DNA from: Lucinisca nassula
Lineage: Eukaryota > Mollusca > Bivalvia > Lucinida > Lucinidae
Direction of reading: 5' to 3'
DNA length: 64,000 nucleotides
Assembly (NCBI GenBank): GCA_963580285.1
Contig: OY757014.1
Location: 20,562,088-20,626,087, forward strand
The notes under the pieces are model-generated. The model was not told where the DNA came from. It saw only the letters and a program-made list of their open reading frames with translations, and searched no databases. This document shows, piece after piece, positions 23,425 to 36,410 of this stretch (its first letter is position 1; every line of letters starts with the position of its first letter). The position numbers were made by a program, and so were the translations under genes.

Positions 23425-23571
23425 GTAGAATGGTAAGAGCATGACCAGGTGCTGTATCAAAGTCACATTCCACTTCAGCCCAGTCATACATCATTTCTTC
23501 CCCGTCAGGGTCTACGTCCGCAATGCAGCTCTGGTTCAGTCCTCTGCTTCGCCAGTCGTCGCAGTGAATAG
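23425..23571 (-). CDS. host ectodomain exon (fibrinogen/CNTNAP-like N-part)
   Basis: Reading the minus strand from 23571 gives 49 codons including IHCDDWRSRGLNQSCIA, DVDPDGEEMMYDWAEVECD and PGHALTIL. This resembles the opening of fibrinogen-like and contactin-associated-protein-like domains (C-x-DW, DPDG, and a second Cys near CD). The acceptor is ttcatttcag|CTATTC, the donor CTAC|GTATGT. Both borders are phase 1 and the donor joins in frame with the acceptor of the 13524-13931 exon, completing one domain across a ~9.5-kb intron. No long ORF flags this exon; it was found by splice-border and domain reading. Further upstream exons toward 38651 may exist but I could not find them. Confidence 0.7.
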
Positions 23572-23696
23572 CTGAAATGAACATAATGTCAACATAGGAA
23601 TAGATACACGTTCAAGTCATCATGAGTCCGTGAACTGAACAACCCTCTAAATAGAAGTGGATGCAATAAAATATAAATGAGTCCGTGAATTGAACA

Positions 23697-23935
23697 AGCC
23701 AGCCTCGATAGCTCAGTGGTTAGCACGTTCGACTTATAATCGAGGAGGTTGTGGGTTCGAATTCGGCCACCTGAGGCGAGGTGTGTCCTTGGGCAAGACA
23801 CGTTATGGCAATGCACCACTCGGCCCAGGGGAAAATGGGAAGGAGTGGTGTAAAAAAGTACTACCACTCTCTCCCCCGTGTGATAATATCCGGGATGAGT
23901 GTTCGAGAGCGATCCAATAAGCTTAGAGCTTTCAT
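23697..23935 (+). mobile_element. tRNA-derived SINE
   Basis: The head (23702-23777) reads like a tRNA: A-box 'tagctcagtggttag', an anticodon-like 'cttataa' loop (UAU) with a paired stem, and B-box 'gggttcgaattc'. A non-tRNA body follows with 'gtgtccttgggcaagacacg', a motif shared by many marine-animal SINEs, and ends near 23935. The A and B boxes would serve as internal RNA polymerase III promoter. It has no protein. The imperfect acceptor stem and attached body argue against a functional tRNA-Ile gene. Confidence 0.7.
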
Positions 23936-24002
23936 TGCAAACTTAAATAAACGAGTATAAACTTAACTCCAGTTTATATACAGAAAATGGGTCGGTAATC
24001 AA

Positions 24003-24225
24003 GGGTATACATTATTTTGATTATCTATGCTCCTAAACATAGATTGTAGTTACATTATTTTGATTATCTATGCTCCTAAACATAGATTGTGGGTACGCGG
24101 TTCTATTGAGCACCCACAGCCTATGTTTGAAGTTTAAATGATAAGAAATATCACAACGTTTCAAAGGGAAAGTAGCCATTTTGGGAAATAATGCACTCTG
24201 CCACACGGGTGGTTTATTGTTATGG
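24003..24225. mobile_element. MITE palindrome, rearranged copy
   Basis: A 'gattatctatgctcctaaac' segment is duplicated (24020 and 24063) before half of a degenerate palindrome ('cggttctattgagcaccc'). The right flank 'cacacgggtggtttattgtt' matches the border seen at 3.05 kb and 21.13 kb. Confidence 0.55.
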
Positions 24226-24239
24226 TAACGCAGTTGAAA

Positions 24240-25562
24240 ATGATTTTCGCCCCCTTTTCAGTGGCCAGAAAGCAGAGCCACCAAGTTTCAGCTCAATTCG
24301 ACTTTTGGTTAAGGAGGAGATGTCGTTTAAAGAATTTCAAGATAGACACCATGGTGGCCCGGCTATTGCGGTCCGGACATTGCGGCCCGGCCATTGTGGA
24401 ATCTTAGATAGCGCAACAGAACGATTTTAGCAAATCTGAATCTCCATATAACCCCGATGCCGCCCATCAAGTTTCAGCGCAATTCGATCTTTGGTTTAAG
24501 AGAAGATGTCGTTTGAAGAATTTCAAAATGTCCACCACAGTGGCCATCTTGAAATCAAAACGGAACCATTTTAGCAGATCTGAATCTCCATGTCACCCAG
24601 ATGCCTCACATCAATTGTCAGCTCCATTTGACTTTTGGTTCGGAAGACGATGTCACCACGATGCCTCCCATCAAGTTTTAGCTCAGCTCGACCTTTGGTT
24701 CGGAAGGAGATGTCGTTTGAAGAATTTCAAGGTGGCCGCCATGGCAGCCATCTTGAAAATCCGAACGGAACCAATTTAGCAAATCTGAATCTCCATGTCA
24801 CCCAATGCCTTCCATCACGTTTCAGCTCAATTTGAACCTTGGAGATGTCGTTTGAACAATTCCAAGAAACCGCCATGGCGACCATCTTTGATATCGGAAC
24901 GGAAAGATTTAAGCAAATCTGAATCTCCATGCCACCCCCAAGGCCTCCCATCAAGTTTCAGCACAATTTGACCTTTTGTTCGAGATGAGATGTCGTTTGA
25001 AGTATCTCGACCTGGCCTTCATGGCATTCATTTTTGAAATTCGAACAGAACCATTTAAACAAATCTGGAATTGCATGTTACCCTGATGCCGCCCATCAAG
25101 TTTCAGCTCAATTGGACCTTTGGTTCGGGATAAGATGTCGTTTGAAGAAATTAAAAATGGCCGCCATGGCAGCCACAAACGAAATCCGAAAAAAGAACGG
25201 AACCATTTTCGCAAGTCTAAATCCCCATGTCACCCAGACGCCACCCATCAAGTTTCAGCTGATTTTGACCTTTGGTTCGGGAGCAGATGTCGTTTGAAGA
25301 ATTTCAAGATGGCGGAATCTTGAAAATTCGAACGGAACCATTTAAGCAAATCTGAATCTCCATGTCACCAGAATGCCTCTCACCAGTTATCAATTCAATC
25401 GGACTTCCGCTTCGGGAGAAGATGTCGAAAATGTGAAAAATTAACGACGGACGGATGGATGGACGGACGGACGGACGGACGGACGACCGATGGATAGACG
25501 GACGACTGACGACGGACAACAGGCGATGGCATAAGCTTACCTGGAGCTGCTTCAGGTGAGCT
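24240..25562 (+). mobile_element. hairpin-tailed array of ~140-bp units (Helitron-like)
   Basis: 'gcaaatctgaatctccatg' recurs at about 24431, 24573, 24781, 24914, 25062, 25211 and 25345, and each unit also has 'catcaagtttcagctcaatt', 'ttggttcgggagaagatgtc', and 'atggccgccatggcagcc'. It ends with (GGAC)n at 25449-25485, a hairpin (acctggagctgcttcaggt) and GAGCTAA at 25556-25562. Overlapping ORFs on both strands are products of the repeat. Confidence 0.65.
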
Positions 25563-25614
25563 AATGAAACAACGATAAGGGCGCGACAACATGCTGGAGC
25601 CCGTCCAGAGACAG

Positions 25615-26362
25615 AGCATCAGGCACCAACCGACATTACGTATATAAACCGTGGGCCCTTGCGCTGGGGCATTTTTGTCCCAAGGGAAATAATTTGAACA
25701 ATCTTGGTAAAGGTCCACCAGATGAAGCTTCATACCAAATATCAAAGGTCTGGGCCTTATGGTTTCAGACAACAGGAATTTTAAATGATTTCCCTATATA
25801 AGCCTATGTAAAATCAGTGGGCCCGGCTCGGGGGCATTTTTGGCCCCAGGGCTATAATATGAACAATCTTGGTAGTGGTCCACTAGATGAAGCTTCAAAC
25901 CAAATATCAAAGACCTGGCCCTTCTGGTTTCAGACAAGAAGACTTTTTAAAGGTTTTCCCTATATAAGCCTATGTAAAACCAGTGAACCCTGGTGTGTGG
26001 GCACTTCTGGTCCCAGGGCTATAATTTGAACAATATTCGTAGAGGTCCTTTAGATGGAGCTTCATACCAGACATCGAAAACCTGGGCCTTCTGGCTTCAG
26101 ACATGAGATTCTTAAAGGTTTTCCCTAAAACCAGTGGGCCCCGGCGAGGGGCCATTTTTGCCCCAGGGCTATAATTTGAACAATCTTGGTAGAGGTCCAC
26201 TAGATGATGCTTCATACCAAATATCAAAGACCTGGGCCTTCTGGTTTCAGACAAAAAGATTTTTAAAGGTTTTGCCCTATATAAGCCTATGTAAAATCAT
26301 TGGGCTCATTTTTGCCCCAGGGCTATAACTGGAACAGTTTTGGTAGAGGACCACTAGATGAA
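25615..26362 (+). repeat. five ~165-bp tandem units
   Basis: Units share 'gggcccyggctcgggg' and 'ccccagggctataatttgaa', then 'caatcttggtagaggtccac', 'tagatgaagcttcatacc' and 'ggttttccctatataagcct'. The final unit is truncated near 26360, where a tRNA-like sequence begins. Starts adjacent to a short PLE 3' UTR piece (25600-25640). Confidence 0.75.
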
Positions 26363-26364
26363 GC

Positions 26365-26432
26365 TGGTATCTAACCCGCATCCTTTGAATAACAGTCAGA
26401 AGCGCATCCGACCGAGCTACCGAGGCCGGCAA
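26365..26432 (-). other. tRNA-like fragment (SINE head or pseudo-tRNA)
   Basis: The minus strand reads 'cctcggtagctcggtcggat' (A-box-like) followed by an anticodon-like region and a B-box-like 'gcgggttagatacc'. The B-box has a 3-nt deviation from consensus, and no clear acceptor stem pairs, so a degenerate SINE head is more likely than a working tRNA. Confidence 0.45.
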
Positions 26433-26434
26433 CC

Positions 26435-27190
26435 TACGGAAAATGTTTTTTTTGGGGCATTTTATGACTCTGTGTAAAATATGATGAAGGTAAAGAAAAG
26501 AACCCAGCTTGCTTGGCCTCTGTCAAAACTCTCACTTCTCAGTTCCATGTAATAATACTAAAGCGTCTTTTTCCTCATTGCCATCCCGTTATGCGAAGTG
26601 TTATGTTGCATTAAATCTCAGAAGTCAGACATGCGAGCACATCAATGACGCAGGGTGTGATTTTGATGTAATACAATGCCGGTGAGCATACAATCATAAG
26701 TTCTGTTTTATTTAATTGACAGACATTTACTGCTACTGAGTAAAGAAACACTAGACAATGCTTTTAATATGTGATCTGATTTTGATCGCGTGGAAATGTT
26801 TTTTTTTTTTTTAAATGGCAGCCGCCTTAAACCGCCATAATGATTGTGAAACATAAAAAGGACCATATATGTTTCCAAAGGATTACATTTCTATAAAACT
26901 ATTTTACTTCACCACATCTGATAGAGTCTCCCTGCCCTTCATCATAGCGTGGGTAAAATGTTCCAGTCATTTTGGGACCACTGATTTTATTGAGGATTTT
27001 TAAAAAAATTTAAGGCTCACTGATGAGGCATAATTGGCCGGAAAAAAATTAGTCTGGCCTAGAAAAACTTTGTACACTCCACAATTTACAGCTCTGTATT
27101 ATAGCCTTAGCTTAAAAGGGATTACATGTCTATATGACATATTTGAAAAGAAGCACCCCTACACGGATGTTGAATATTCATAAGGACCGA
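26435..27190. other. no recognisable gene
   Basis: AT-rich host sequence, no ORF above 60 aa with a domain, no splice-flanked coding run found. Confidence 0.4.
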
Positions 27191-27194
27191 CGAA

Positions 27195-27960
27195 ACTTTT
27201 CGGAACTGTTTGGAAAAGCTCGTATCTGGAGTAGAGCACCAGTAGGGGTATATTATGCCAATTGTGTATGACAGTATCATTCAACAATAACTCTCGTGCG
27301 GTAGGCTCAAATCATTTCTGATTTGTATGCAAACACTTCTAAAGAGCTCTCGTACAGATGGAAGGAAGACAACCAGGGATATATATTATGTTTAATGTGT
27401 ATTACAATAATACCGAAGAGCTACTGTACGGGTAAAAGAGCACCGGTAGGGGTATACTTTGCCAGGTGTGCATAATATAACTACTGATCAGAAGAGCTCT
27501 CGTTGACAGCATGTTAGAAGTATCATGTGTATATTTATAAAAGTGCTACCGAAGAGCTCTCACATAGTAGAGCTCTCACATAGTTGAAAGAGCACCGACA
27601 GGAGTGTACCGTATGTAATGTGTATGAAGTACAATTGAAGATAAAGAACACCTACAGTGATATATCGCTATTATGGTGCAAGAAAGTACTACTGAAGAGG
27701 TGTTGTACAATAGAAGGGTACCGGTAGGGTATATCATGAATGCTATGTATGATTGTACCACTACAGATGAGCTCTTTTACAGGTTGAAGAGCACATGTAG
27801 GGATTTATCTGTCTGCTGTGTATGATTGCACTATATGTACTACTGAAAAGCTCCTGTACCAGTAGGGGTGTACCATGTGTAATTTGTATGATAGTACTAC
27901 TGAAGAGCTCTTGTTCAGATAGAAAAAAACATTGATTATGGTATGTCATAAAAAATAGAA
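27195..27960 (+). repeat. satellite of ~65-85-bp units with 'gaagagctc'
   Basis: Repeated motifs: 'ctactgaagagctctcgtac', 'ggaagagcaccggtaggggt', 'atgtgtatgatagtactac'. About ten degenerate units. Related units are at 28.29-28.43, 30.80-31.06 (minus), 33.64-33.93 (minus) and 34.32-34.60 kb (minus). PLE 3' UTR pieces interrupt it at 27960-28180 and 28435-28660. The ORFs here are by-products. Confidence 0.65.
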
Positions 27961-29039
27961 GTGGAGGCAATGTTCAGGAATCGATACACTTAACCCGCAG
28001 CTCCCACCAGAGACACCAAAGGGAAAGAAACACAAACATGAAACAACAGACCCTAATGGAGACATCGATAGCGGAAAGCCAAAAAGACAGTTACTTTCCC
28101 ACAAAATGGCCAATAGGCTATCCAAAATAAAATAATATAAGCGACACAAACACCCAAAGACAAACCATAACAAAAACACTTTGCATGAGAAGGCTTAGAC
28201 CCTCTAAGTACACATGTGCTCTGCGTGGAAGCACAATGCAGCCCAATCTATTTCTCCAAGATCCGATGGGCGGGGACCCGAACCGCAAGGGGTAATATAT
28301 GTCAATAATGTATGATAGTTCTACTGAAGAGCTCTCGTGCAGATGGAAGAGTACTACTAAAGAACATTTGTCAAGGTCGAAAGAAGGCACAGGTAGATCT
28401 GTGTGTATGAAAGTACTACTTAGTGTTTGGTAGTAAAACAGAAGTAGAGGCAATGATCAGGAATCGATACAATTAAGCCACAGCTCGAATCCGAGACACC
28501 AAAGGGAAAGAAATACAAACATGAATCAACAGCCCCTAATGGAAACATCAATAGCGGAAAGCCAAAAGGACAGCTACTTTCCCACAAAATGACCAATAGG
28601 CTATCCAAAATAAAATAATAAAAGCGACACAAACACCCAAAGATAAACCATAACAAAACAAGAATATCGGTGTAACCGATGGATGCTCCCCGAAGGTGCA
28701 ATAGTCGGAACAGGAAACATTATACTAGTTAAAGAGCGGTATACTGTCTATACTCACTGTACTTCAAAATGGAGTATAACAAAACCTGTCGGTGGACAGA
28801 TTAGCTTGCCTGATGGCACTGTCATACAAACATCAGCAACACAAAAGTCGGAATAATTGAAAGGAAGTGTATTCAGGTACGATACCATACCCCAAGATCC
28901 TGGGTGGTAGTTTAGCTATATTAATTGGGTAAAACTGTTTAATACAAATTATTGAAAACTTACTCTCGTACACAGAGGCAATCCTCATAGGACTGTCTCC
29001 AGGTATGGTTCCGTATTGGGAGTTTACTTACATATAAAA

Positions 29040-29750
29040 TATTAGACGGGTCCGAAAAATATATTAAAATCCATCAGCAAATGTAGACGCAGTGACCTTG
29101 ACCTTGAGCCCAGGACCCTTAAAGTCAAACTTCCTCGAGATATTATCATACCCAACATTTGTGTGAAGTTATATTAAAATACATCAGCAAATGACGACGC
29201 TAGAGCGATGACAATGATTTTTCTGAAAATAGCAGCAGTGACCTTGACCTTGAGCCCAGGACCCTGATAGTCAAACTTGCTTGAGATATTATCATACCCA
29301 ACATTTGTGTGAAATTATATTAAAATCCATTAATAAATGTAGGCACTAGAGCGATGACAAAGATTTTTTTTCTAAAATTAACCACAGTGACCTTGTCCTT
29401 GAGTCTAGGATCCTGAAAGTCGAACTTCCTTGAGATATTATTATGATTATACCCAACACTTGTGTGAAGTTATATTAAAACCACCAGCAAATGACGACGC
29501 TAGAGCGATGATAATTTTTTTTCTAAAAATAGCCGCAGTAACCTTGACTTTGAGCCCAGGACCCTGAAAGTCGAACTTGCTCGAGATATTATCATATCCT
29601 ACATTTGTGTGAAATTATATTAAAATCTATCAATAAATGTAGGCACTAGAGCGATGACAATGTTGTTTTTTAAAAATAACCAAAGTGGCTTTGTCCTCGA
29701 CCCCAGGATCCTGAAAGTTGAACTTGCTCGAGATACAGTAGAATCTTGGT
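29040..29750 (+). repeat. five-unit satellite rich in TGACCTTGA motifs
   Basis: Five units of about 150 bp, marked by 'cagtgaccttgaccttgagc' at 29095, 29240 and diverged at 29390, 29545, 29695, with 'gatattatcatacccaacat' and 'gtgaagttatattaaaatc'. Same superfamily as 17740-19745; a further single unit is at 30330-30480. Confidence 0.75.
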
Positions 29751-29754
29751 GATT

Positions 29755-30330
29755 CGAACTACCGGATGTTTCGAAAGAGTGTATCGGTCCCTATCTTTTT
29801 TTGCTATTATTGTATGTAAAAATTTTACCGATTTTTTCGATTTTTCAAAAACTCAATTTTTTTCTAATAAAATTGTCGGCCCCCCATCAAGGAAATTCCT
29901 ATCAAAATCCATCTCCAAATTCGAAGTCAAAATATGTGCAGCACATTATTCATGCCTGAAGAGCATGTTTTCTTTGAGCTTGTTCACACCAGACCGATTT
30001 CACAGGTACATTATATCATTGTGTATACAGGTAATTGACACCTAGTTGACCCCTAGCTTCTTAATTGATATAACGGTAATTGGTAATGAGCATCGTTAAG
30101 AAGATTATACTGTTTGGTGTTTTAAATAAAGCGATTTTAATCTGAGACCTTCTGTTCACATAGGATTTTTGGGAAACTGAAAGTGGAAGATTTTCAGAGA
30201 ATTTCAAAGACATTTGAAAGTGAAAATAGAAAATAAAAATGCAGAACACGAATGACTAGAACATGCGATTTGCCAGTACAGACTTCAACAGTATGCTGAT
30301 GGCATTCTGATCTAGATCTTTGCTGACTAC
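29755..30330. other. no recognisable gene
   Basis: A 'cagtagaatcttggtgattc' stretch at about 29735 resembles a pogo/Tigger terminus, but a matching far end was not found. The 99-aa ORF on the plus strand has no domain. Confidence 0.35.
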
Positions 30331-31207
30331 TCCCGCGAGCCACAGTGACCTTGACCTTGAGCCCTGGACCCTTAGTTGAATTTGCTCAAGAAATTGATAT
30401 ACCAAACATTTGTGTAAAGTTATATTACAATCCATTAGCAAATGACGACGCTAGAGCGATGACAACGTTTTTTTTTCGGGGAGCATAATAAACCGCGACA
30501 GAAGAACCGCATTGGAACGCTCAGCGAATTGAATTCCACTGGGGGAGGGAGCTTAAATCGATTTCACGTGACCACAATCCCCACCCTTACTTCCGTCGCG
30601 ATTAAGATAAATAATTTGTTCAGTCCGCATAATGGCCTCCTAACGTATCAGTGCAACATCTCCGTGAACACAAAAATCAAAGAACCACAGAGATGAAATA
30701 ACCGTAAGGACTCGACAGCAAGAACCCACTGAACGTGGAGCAAAAGAAAACCAACAGTAAGACTGAAACTACTAAGCAGCAGTCGTCGAGTCTAATGGGC
30801 ACCAGTTAAGATTGTTCCTCAGTGTTACTTCAAATACCATGAACATGATATACCTGAGTAAGAGCTCCACAGTAGTACTATTCTACACCACAGACAAGAT
30901 ATACCCCTACAGGTGCTCTCTATTTGAAGACATCCTCTGTAATTATATAGTTTCCTACCCGTGCGTTTTTGCATGTTGAAGAGCTCCTCGGATGTGCTCT
31001 TTTGCCTGTACAAGTGCTCCTCGCTTTGGTCTTTAATTATACTACAACACGGTATAGTCTTAAAGACACATTTTCGATTACATAACACCCTAATGACCGT
31101 ATATTAAAGAATCCACCATAGAGATAAAATACACTTGGGGTATTCAGGCTGTCATACAGGTAGGGGACCAAAAGAGGGTAATAAATTTCCTAAGGATATG
31201 ACTTTTT

Positions 31208-32272
31208 TAGACAGGTTTTTAATTATTTTGACCCCATTTTGATTTATATCAGTCTTTGAATCGACTGCCTATTCGAAATTCGCAAAATTGCAGTATGTTT
31301 CCTCTGGCTTTCTTTGCCCGATCATTACAGGGTCACTGATGAGGCTTTATTAGCCGAAACTACGTAGTATGACCCATCTTCTTTCTTATGAATGTTTTCA
31401 TTGCTCTTAAAGGAACTCATTTTTGATTTTTATTTAAATTAGTTCTGCAAAATTCCGACTACAGAAACACTAAACGACGTTAAAGTTTTTAGAGCTAAAA
31501 CTCGGCGAACAATCCGAGCTTCAAAACGAAAGTCATGGAGGGAATATGTTTCAAAACTGAACTCCAAAATCCCCATTAAAAAGGTGACCCATCTTCTTTC
31601 TTATGAATGTTTTCATTGCTCTTAAAGGAACTCATTTTTGATTTTTATTTGCCTTCACTGCAGCTGGTGTTGTGCCGTGTGGCGGCCGTAAAACGTCTCC
31701 CCGTACATCTACATCAACCATAGTGCAGTTTATATTTTACTTTTGGTCCTTTGAGATCAGCGTGAATATTCTAAGAAATCAGAAATAAATTATTGGTTTA
31801 GACTCATATTCTAGACAGGTTTTTAATTATTTGGACCCCATTTTGATTTATATCAGTCTTTGAATCGACTGCCTATTCGAAATTCGCAAAATTGCAGTAT
31901 GTTTACTCTGGCTTTCTTTGCCCGATCATTACAGGGTCACTGATGAGGCTTTATTAGCCGAAACAACGTAGTATGACCCATCTTCTTTCTTATGAATGTT
32001 TTCATTGCTCTTAAAGAAACTCATTTTTGATTTTTATTTAAATTAGTTCTGCAAAATTCCGACTACAGAAACACTAAACGACGTTAAAGTTTTTAGAGCT
32101 AAAACTCGGCGAACAATCCGAGCTTCAAAACGAAAGTCATGGAGGGAATATGTTTCAAAACTGAACTCCAAAATCCCCATTAAAAAGGTGACCCATCTTC
32201 TTTCTTATGAATGTTTTCATTGCTCTTAAAGGAACTCATTTTGGATTTTTATTTGACAAATGACATCTATTC
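31208..32272. repeat. composite tandem repeat, period ~604 bp
   Basis: Modules in order: A (tagacaggttttt ... 'ggctttattagccgaaacta' ... ttgatttttattt), B ('aaattagttctgcaaaattc' ...), a second shorter A-end (gacccatcttc...), C ('gccttcactgcagctggtgt' ...), then A and B again with an A-end. The period from 31208 to 31812 is 604 bp. Module A and C are shared with the 467-bp insertion in the Polinton capsid gene (49035-49501), at high identity by eye. No coding potential is recognisable. Confidence 0.8.
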
Positions 32273-32364
32273 ATTTACACCTAAGTCCTTATTTTGATTT
32301 GCATGGAAGAAACAACAGCACCTTTTCCCGATTTTATATTTAGTAGACATTATTTATAACCATT

Positions 32365-32635
32365 ACAGAAAATGCCAAGTCAAATATTTTGGTAATTTTT
32401 TTCCACCAAAAATGATTTTTTTTCAGATAAAATCCTGATAACTTTATTATTTCTGCTCTAAACATTTATTGTGGGTACTCATTAGAACCACCTCGGCGAA
32501 GTGGTTCTGACGAGTACCCACAATATATGTTTTTGAACAGAAATAAGAAAAATAATGTATACCCCTCTTAACCCATTTCTACTGTATTAAAGTGGGGTTT
32601 AAGGGGTCAAAATTTTATAGGCCTGTTAATGTGAT
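32365..32635. mobile_element. MITE with central palindrome
   Basis: Palindrome at about 32437-32556, core 'accacctcggcgaagtggt', flanks with 'aaagtggggtttaaggggtc' to the right. Clearly the same family as 21187-21542, with one clear right border ('gcctgttaatgtgatg'). Confidence 0.65.
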
Positions 32636-32639
32636 GTAT

Positions 32640-33640
32640 ATCTTTTCCCCGTAATGGATTTATTGTAGCACACTTATTTTTACCCAAATGTGAAAAATTA
32701 TTCAAGTTTTATCCGAAGAATCTATGAACAGAATCACTGCCACTTATGACCCATGTAGGGTACTTTATCAGGGTTTGGCAGCCACTCTCTACAATGGCTC
32801 AGAAAGCAGGCTGGAATAATTTTTCGTCTGTGCCAAGTGAAAAGACAAAGCCTAACACATATGTGTACAGACAAAAGTTGTGGAACAAATGGATAAATAA
32901 GATACTTCCAGCTAACATTTGGAGGCCATTTTAATGTAAAAATAATGTCCCCGAAAACCCCAGCATATATAGAGAAAACTGCAGCTCACAGTTTTGCACA
33001 ATGTGGTCATCATGTAACAAAGTCTGTTAAATGAACATCCCCTAACCCCCACTTTCTATAGAGAAAATAGGGGTTTAAGGGGGTATACATTATCTTCCTT
33101 ATTTCTGCTCCAAAAAGGTGAAAAAATAAAATCTTAAAATATTTCTTTTTTTCTCTCTCTTTTCTGATATGATTGTGTCTAAAACAAAGAATATTTTATA
33201 GTTCCATCTTGACTGAAAGCATAAAATGCTAATGTTTTAGATATTATATGCTTTGTGTGTCACATACTTTCAACCAAAATAAATAAATAAAGGTAAATTG
33301 ATTGATTAACTTTTGAGGTTAATCAATTCATTTACCTTGTTTGTTTACTTCTTTGCACTTTTGAGTAAAGGAAACAATGTATATCAGTGTTTTTCTTTAC
33401 TTTATTTTAAAATGAAAAAAAAGTAATTTAAAACAATATTTTGTTTGAAACAATCTCAGTAAATTATACTATCACTCAAGTACCCTTATTGAGCCCCATA
33501 TTAAACATATCAATCTGCTCATAATCACCTCATAATCACTTAGATAACACAAGCCTTTGATGTGCACTATGGTCCAAAGGAAATGTTTATTGGAGATCAT
33601 TAGACAGGCCACCCCTTTTATATAAGGCAAAAAATGTGTC
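32640..33640. other. no recognisable gene
   Basis: AT-rich with A/T runs. A fragment like the MITE arm with 'tttaagggggtatacattat' is at 33070-33100. No coding feature supported. Confidence 0.4.
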
Positions 33641-34600
33641 TTTAAGACTGCCCTTCTACCTGTACAAGAGCTTCCTCAGGGGTGCTATCCTACACCACAA
33701 ATACGATATTTCTTACTGGTGCTCTTTTACCTATACAAAGGCTCTTTAGTACTAGCATAGATAACAGACATTACACACGCATACTTGTGCACCACTACCT
33801 GTACAAGAGCCTCTCAGCAGTACCATCATATGTCACAAACAAAATATTATCATACCGCTGTTTCCCGGCATGTTCAAGAGCTCATAATTTGTAACACCAT
33901 ACACGACAGACACGATATACTCATACCAATACTCTCTGCGTGTATGTGAGGACCGCGGTGGTAACCAAGAGATCGCGAGTTCGATACCTGTCGGATTTGG
34001 TAACATTCTTTTTTTGCTGAGATTGATCATGAACTTTTTACCATGAACTCTTTTCAACGGTCATTCTCTCCTTTACATTAACGAAGGACAGTTGTCAGTT
34101 TCCTGCAAAAAAGGAGTACAGTACTGGTTACTTGCTTATTCTAAAAAATAGAAAAGAAGGCAATGGTCAGGAATCTATAAGCCTGTAGGGAAAGTGTGGT
34201 TAGGTAAAATCCGCGGAGGCCTGATTACACTCTTGTGGAGTCCATGTCTGTTGATCTGAACGTTGATATTTGCCATTGTGTCTATGGATTAACGATTTTG
34301 GATTAAGGCTTTGGTACTACGACCTAAACTACTTACAAAATATGTTCATAAGTACTATCATACTCATTAGTAATGAAACACCAATTACAGTGCTCTGTCA
34401 CCTGTACGAGACCTCTCGGTTGTACTATCATACACAATAAACCCCTACTTGTGCTCTCGCACATGTATGACAGCTCTTCAGTGGTACTTTCATACACATT
34501 AGACACAGTGTACCCATACCAGTCCACTTCCACCTGTACAAACGCCTCTCTGTAGTACTACGACACAGGATGCCCCTAACGGTGCTACTCTACCTCTAAA
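33640..34600 (-). repeat. diverged 'gagctc' satellite units
   Basis: Antisense, decayed units of the 27.2-27.96 kb satellite ('tacctgtacaagagc', 'cctctcagcagtac', 'ggtgctctttt'). Roughly 33640-33930 and 34320-34600, separated by non-repeat sequence. Confidence 0.5.
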
Positions 34601-34824
34601 CTTGCTTTCGCTTCTTGTTTTTTTTTTCGAACATTTACAACAACGATTCTGTAGGCCTCATATATATACAACACCCCTGTAGGCTGCCGTATATACGGAT
34701 ATGTACTCTTTATGTACACATAGCGCGAAAATTCTAGTAGGAGTATTATAATGAGCCGGATGATCTTCACCTGTGTAATAAATTATAACATAACAAGGAT
34801 AAGTTGAGTATTAAATTCAAAATA

Positions 34825-35900
34825 GAAGTGAGGGCAATGATTAGGAATCGATACTGTAACAATTAAGCTACAGCTCCCATCAGAGACACCAAAGGGAAAG
34901 AACTACAAACATGAAATAACTAGACCCTAATGGAAACATCAATAGCATGAAGGCCTCCTAACTCATCAGTGCAATATTTCCGAGAACACAAAACTCAAAC
35001 AACCACAAAGATGAAACAACGGCGAGGACTCGACAGTAAGAAACCACTAAAATTCTGATACAAAAGAAAACCAACAGTTTGACTCCAACGCGCCGACCTG
35101 TGACAGAACATCAGGCACCAATCAACATTACATAAAATTAAATTCTAATTCTCAACAAGCCTTTATGCTGGAACCGTCATAAATCTGAGGCCTCACCTTC
35201 TGGAGTGCAATTAAAGAGGGAAACAAAGTTGTCAACAATGATTGGGTTAACTACCATGCATGCAGTCTATCGTATATAACTTATGTTGTACCCTATCTAT
35301 TTATATTGAAAAGTAGAAGTAAAACAAAGATCAGGAATTGATACAATTAACTTACTCCACCCATAAAAGACACCAAAGGGAAAGAAATACAAACATTAAG
35401 CGAGCAGACCATAATGGAAACCTAAACAAAGGAAGGCCATAAGGACAGTTACTTTCCCACAAAATGGCCATATGGCCATCCTAAACCAAAAGACACAAGT
35501 GATACACACAGTAAGTAACAAACAACAACATAAATAAATCGCCACAGAAGAGCCGCCTTGGAACGGTCAGTGGAAGATTTCCACTGGGGGGCTTAAATCG
35601 ATTTTACGTGGCCACAATCCTCGCCCTTACTTTCGTCGCGATTTAGACAAATAATTTGTTCAGTCCGCATGAAGGCCTCCTAACTCATCAGTGCAACATC
35701 TCCGTGAACACAAAAATCAAAGAACCACAGAGGTGAGACAACGGTGAGGACTCGACAGCAAGAAACCACTGAAATGCTGGAGCAAAACAAAACCAAAAGT
35801 TAGACTCCGATGAGCCCGACTAGAGACAGAGCATCAGGCACCAACCAACATTATCTCTCTAATTTTCAATAAGCCTTTCTTAGAATCTGAGGCCTAAACC
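34825..35900 (-). mobile_element. Penelope-like element 3' UTR copies, antisense
   Basis: Two pieces of the PLE 3' UTR in antisense: 34825-35130 and 35330-35880 (landmarks 'aaagggaaagaaatacaaac', 'acaaaatggccatatggcca', 'ttgttcagtccgcatgaagg'). A short RT C-terminal fragment lies between (35140-35310). Confidence 0.6.
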
Positions 35901-35909
35901 CACCGGCGT

Positions 35910-36410
35910 GCAATTAAAAATGATTTCACGAAATTGGGTGCTGAAGTCATTGCAAGTATATATTTTTCTGAATTTATATACTAAGTCACCATAAAACTCG
36001 AGTTGCGATAAACTTGCGATTTTTAAACTTAAATCTCAATGATATCTATAAAATTCGGTAAAGGCTTTGCGTTGTTTTTATACAGATAATTTAAACCCTG
36101 ATTAAGAAGTTTAGCAGTTAACAATATATAACGAGTGTTGAAGTCAATTATAAGACTAGACACTCTAGCAAATCGAATAAATCGAATAAATTGCGAAACA
36201 TAAACGCCATAGGATGCCGCACGAGGAACATTGTCCTCCATAAAAGGAAAAAATGCGATCTCATAATAAAAATCATCGCGTTTAACATAAATTTTGCAGG
36301 GAACAAACCTATCTGCAATAGATGGATGTAAATAAAAAAACGGGGTGTCGGCATCAGAAGAAGTTGCTTCATTTAACCTAAGTTCTTGGAAGTAAATTTG
36401 ATCAAACCAT
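35910..36410 (-). pseudogene. Penelope-like element RT fragment, antisense
   Basis: The minus strand encodes part of the RT after the YLDD block: pieces similar to NFPFLDGDVPRAPSYGV, SQLIRFARV, TDFNTRN, LLTAKLLNQG of the 3887-4753 copy, with frameshifts. On the minus strand it follows 3' UTR sequence (36702 to 36420) and is followed by another 3' UTR (35880 to 35330): a head-to-tail tandem joint, as PLE often show. Confidence 0.7.

Noticed and set aside
23702..23777. Functional tRNA-Ile(UAU)
   Set aside because: A and B boxes exist, but it is fused to a SINE body and the acceptor stem is imperfect.
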